DNA of 64,000 bases from Paenibacillus sp. J5C2022 (GTDB lineage Bacteria; Bacillota; Bacilli; Paenibacillales; Paenibacillaceae): assembly GCF_025567625.1 (NCBI RefSeq), contig NZ_JAOQJC010000002.1, positions 62,001 to 126,000 on the forward strand, read 5' to 3'. Position 1 is the first letter of the stretch. Every line of letters begins with the position of its first letter. The notes under the pieces were generated by a model. It worked only from the letters and a program-made list of their open reading frames with translations. It made no database searches and was not told where the DNA came from. Below, in pieces: positions 62,276 to 64,000 of the stretch. The position numbers were made by a program, and so were the translations under genes.

Positions 62276-63109
62276 TTATTGAAAAAGAACCAGAAATTTG
62301 GTCATCCAGGCAATATATTGCGCCCCGGGAATGAACAGCAATTGGGCGACTATAGTGCCCAAAAGTCTTGAGGTTATCATCAAAACGGAAATGCCTTTTA
62401 AATTTATATAGCGACCTCTGCCGTTGACAACGTCATCTGCGAGTACGGAAATTTTGGGATCAATAAATAAAGCCAGCAAAATAGTCGCTATACCGTTTAT
62501 TAATCCGGATGCCAAGATGGTGGACCCGGCTCTGTCAGGAGCCAGCAATGATGCGTAAAGTGCCGATAATACGCCAATTGTGTATACCGATGTCACAATC
62601 ATATTGAAAAAGAATAACTGTACCGGTATTTCCTTAAGCTTTATATCTTTCAAATAAGAGATTCTAGGAAATTGAATATGCTTCATACCTCTTTTTATGT
62701 ATCCAATTGAAAATCTTTTTTTGATAAGGGAAGTAACAGAGCCGCGTTCCGCTGCCAAATCTATAATTGCTCTGGAAAATAATGCTGTAAACGTAGGCAT
62801 AAAAAGGATGCCTATAATGGTACCTAAAGTAGATGCGCCAATTAAGACCCTGAATTGCTGTTCCACAAATAATAGCGCATTTTCTTGAGGTGCAGAATCG
62901 ACTAAGCTGCCTGTAAATGGCTGCTGCATCATATTTGCCATTCTTGAAACGATGACCATCATATTGAATAATGATAACGCGGATGCAATCAGTTTTACTC
63001 TTGCTCCAGATAACCTCACTGCATAAGCAAGGGTTTCAATGCTATGGATAATTAATATGAATAATGCTATAAATAGGACCTTTGCTGTAAAGTATTCCAA
63101 TGCGCACAC
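62276..63109 (-). CDS. amj: Lipid II flippase of the Amj family
   Basis: The protein has 277 residues with about six to seven hydrophobic segments. The N-terminal phrase ILIIHSIETLAYAVRLSGARVKLIASALSLFNMMVIVSRMANMMQQP is characteristic of Amj (YdaH, DUF2837). Amj in Bacillus subtilis moves lipid II across the membrane when MurJ is absent and is induced by wall stress. The DNA is visibly more AT-rich than most of the window. It is convergent with the AraC gene. No sigma-factor site was identified. Confidence 0.85.
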   Translation of the reverse strand: MCALEYFTAKVLFIALFILIIHSIETLAYAVRLSGARVKLIASALSLFNMMVIVSRMANMMQQPFTGSLVDSAPQENALLFVEQQFRVLIGASTLGTIIGILFMPTFTALFSRAIIDLAAERGSVTSLIKKRFSIGYIKRGMKHIQFPRISYLKDIKLKEIPVQLFFFNMIVTSVYTIGVLSALYASLLAPDRAGSTILASGLINGIATILLALFIDPKISVLADDVVNGRGRYINLKGISVLMITSRLLGTIVAQLLFIPGAQYIAWMTKFLVLFQ

Positions 63110-63166
63110 TTCTCCCTATGCTCGAATCCATAGGTGTTGTCTATATTATGGATTAGATAGGTGATG

Positions 63167-64000
63167 TCACCTGTTTGCCTCGTCCATTAATAATTTCACC
63201 AGCTGGGCTCTGTTTTTAATTTGTTTTTTTCTATAGATACTGCTTAAATGTTTCTTAATCGTGACCTCGCTAACGAAAAGCTTCTCGGCAATAGTCTTAT
63301 TCGGCGTTCCTTCAACAATAAGATTGGCAATCTCATTTTCACGTTCAGTGAGATCAGAAAATCGGGAACGGCTGCCTTTTTGCAACGGTATGCCTACATT
63401 TGAGGCAAGTAGCTGTAAATAATTTTCTAATCCCATCGACTTTATATCCAGCATTTGCGTAGGTGCCGAGAGAGTAGGGCCATAGTCTTTGTGAGTGGCA
63501 CCTTCTACTTGGTGGAATCCTAAACGTTCTAATAACTGCTGGTAGAAAGGCAATGGGTTAGAGGCAACAATCACTTTTCCTTTAAATAGTATCTGTAACA
63601 GTTCTTGAAGTATAGCGGAGCGGGCAACGGCATCTTTTGGGTCAATCGCATCCATCATTCTTATATACCAACCGCTTGGTTCATGAACGGGTGTGCAGTA
63701 TTTCGCTCTTTCTTCAGCAGTGAGACTATGGAAGAAGGCTCTTGTAACCGGTTCGCTTGCCAAAAAATCCAAACTATTTTCATGAATCGGTATGACAAGG
63801 GCAAGCCCCAGTATTTTACCACTCTGCTTTAGAAGAATATATTCATTATGATCAGAATCAAGAAATGATGGCCGTGTAAGCAGTTCGGCTTCAGCCTGTT
63901 TATATTCTGTTGAAGCAATCAATTGAACGGCTTCGCTTTCCTCAGCATGCTGAGCACTGAAGGTTGCATATTCATAAAGTGAAGTATGCTTAAGATTTTT
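63167..64000 (-). CDS. LuxR-type transcriptional regulator (partial, N-terminus outside window)
   Basis: The frame is open from 63167 to the right edge, giving 278 visible codons. A TTG at 63922 is in frame but the frame stays open past it for 26 more codons without a start, so the gene probably begins outside the window. The last ~65 residues are a LuxR helix-turn-helix: LTERENEIANLIVEGTPNKTIAEKLFVSEVTIKKHLSSIYRKKQIKNRAQLVKLL. The N-terminal ~200 residues show no receiver Asp; they may be a sensor or GAF-like domain (YILLKQSGKILGLALVIPI). It is 57 bp upstream of amj on the same strand and may be co-transcribed with it. The DNA is AT-rich. Confidence 0.8.
   Translation of the reverse strand, partial: KNLKHTSLYEYATFSAQHAEESEAVQLIASTEYKQAEAELLTRPSFLDSDHNEYILLKQSGKILGLALVIPIHENSLDFLASEPVTRAFFHSLTAEERAKYCTPVHEPSGWYIRMMDAIDPKDAVARSAILQELLQILFKGKVIVASNPLPFYQQLLERLGFHQVEGATHKDYGPTLSAPTQMLDIKSMGLENYLQLLASNVGIPLQKGSRSRFSDLTERENEIANLIVEGTPNKTIAEKLFVSEVTIKKHLSSIYRKKQIKNRAQLVKLLMDEANR

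Overview
The window looks like a chromosome segment of a spore-forming member of the Paenibacillaceae (Paenibacillus or Cohnella-like). The reasons are an alpha/beta-type small acid-soluble spore protein, an Amj-type lipid II flippase, YesN/YesM two-component genes, two LplB/LplC/solute-binding ABC sugar importers without a local ATPase, many AraC regulators and Gfo/Idh/MocA oxidoreductases, and strong GGAGG ribosome binding sites. No rRNA, tRNA or CRISPR array was seen. Most of the DNA is carbohydrate-acquisition islands separated by a few housekeeping genes.

Layout. 1-6.8 kb: a truncated secreted multi-CBM protein, an oxidoreductase flanked by two paralogous AraC regulators, and a GH3 NagZ lipoprotein. 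7-10.3 kb: galU, divergent from ugd and a sugar-nucleotide epimerase, a route from glucose-1-phosphate to UDP-uronic acids for surface polysaccharide. 10.3-14.9 kb: a BCCT osmolyte transporter, an AraC regulator, and a divergent oxidoreductase/aldo-keto reductase pair. 14.95-16.33 kb: two unrelated tandem-repeat arrays (39-bp units, then seventeen 52-bp units each carrying the inverted repeat TTGTACGAAAAATCGTACAA) between convergent genes. 16.3-21.5 kb: a second-type prs, fabV, a spore protein, a DNA-ligase-like protein lacking its catalytic lysine, an esterase and thpR.

21.5-33.1 kb is an alpha-galactoside locus: GH4 alpha-galactosidase, AraC regulator, aldo-keto reductase, cupin, GH36 alpha-galactosidase, two permeases and a binding lipoprotein. 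It ends in a group II intron whose reverse transcriptase has an amber codon, followed by a collapsed remnant of a second GH36 gene. 33.1-43.1 kb is an L-fucose locus: uronate-isomerase-like amidohydrolase, beta-propeller glycosidase, oxidoreductase, GH31 enzyme, LacI regulator, fucose isomerase, fuculose-phosphate aldolase and mutarotase. Two promoters here carry near-identical palindromic operators. 43.3-54.8 kb holds a modular secreted lyase-like protein, twin binding lipoproteins divergent from a permease pair, and a YesN/YesM two-component system in the permease direction. The remainder carries a coiled-coil DUF2325 protein, another oxidoreductase, a drug/lipid-type ABC exporter, an alpha/beta hydrolase with a divergent AraC regulator, and, in visibly more AT-rich DNA, amj and a LuxR-type regulator that runs off the end.

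How the parts fit: secreted enzymes and CBM proteins would release oligosaccharides, binding lipoproteins and LplB/C permeases import them (energised by a shared MsmX-type ATPase encoded elsewhere, by family knowledge), cytoplasmic GH4, GH36 and GH31 enzymes cleave them, and the isomerase/aldolase genes feed glycolysis. AraC, LacI and YesN regulators give substrate-specific control.
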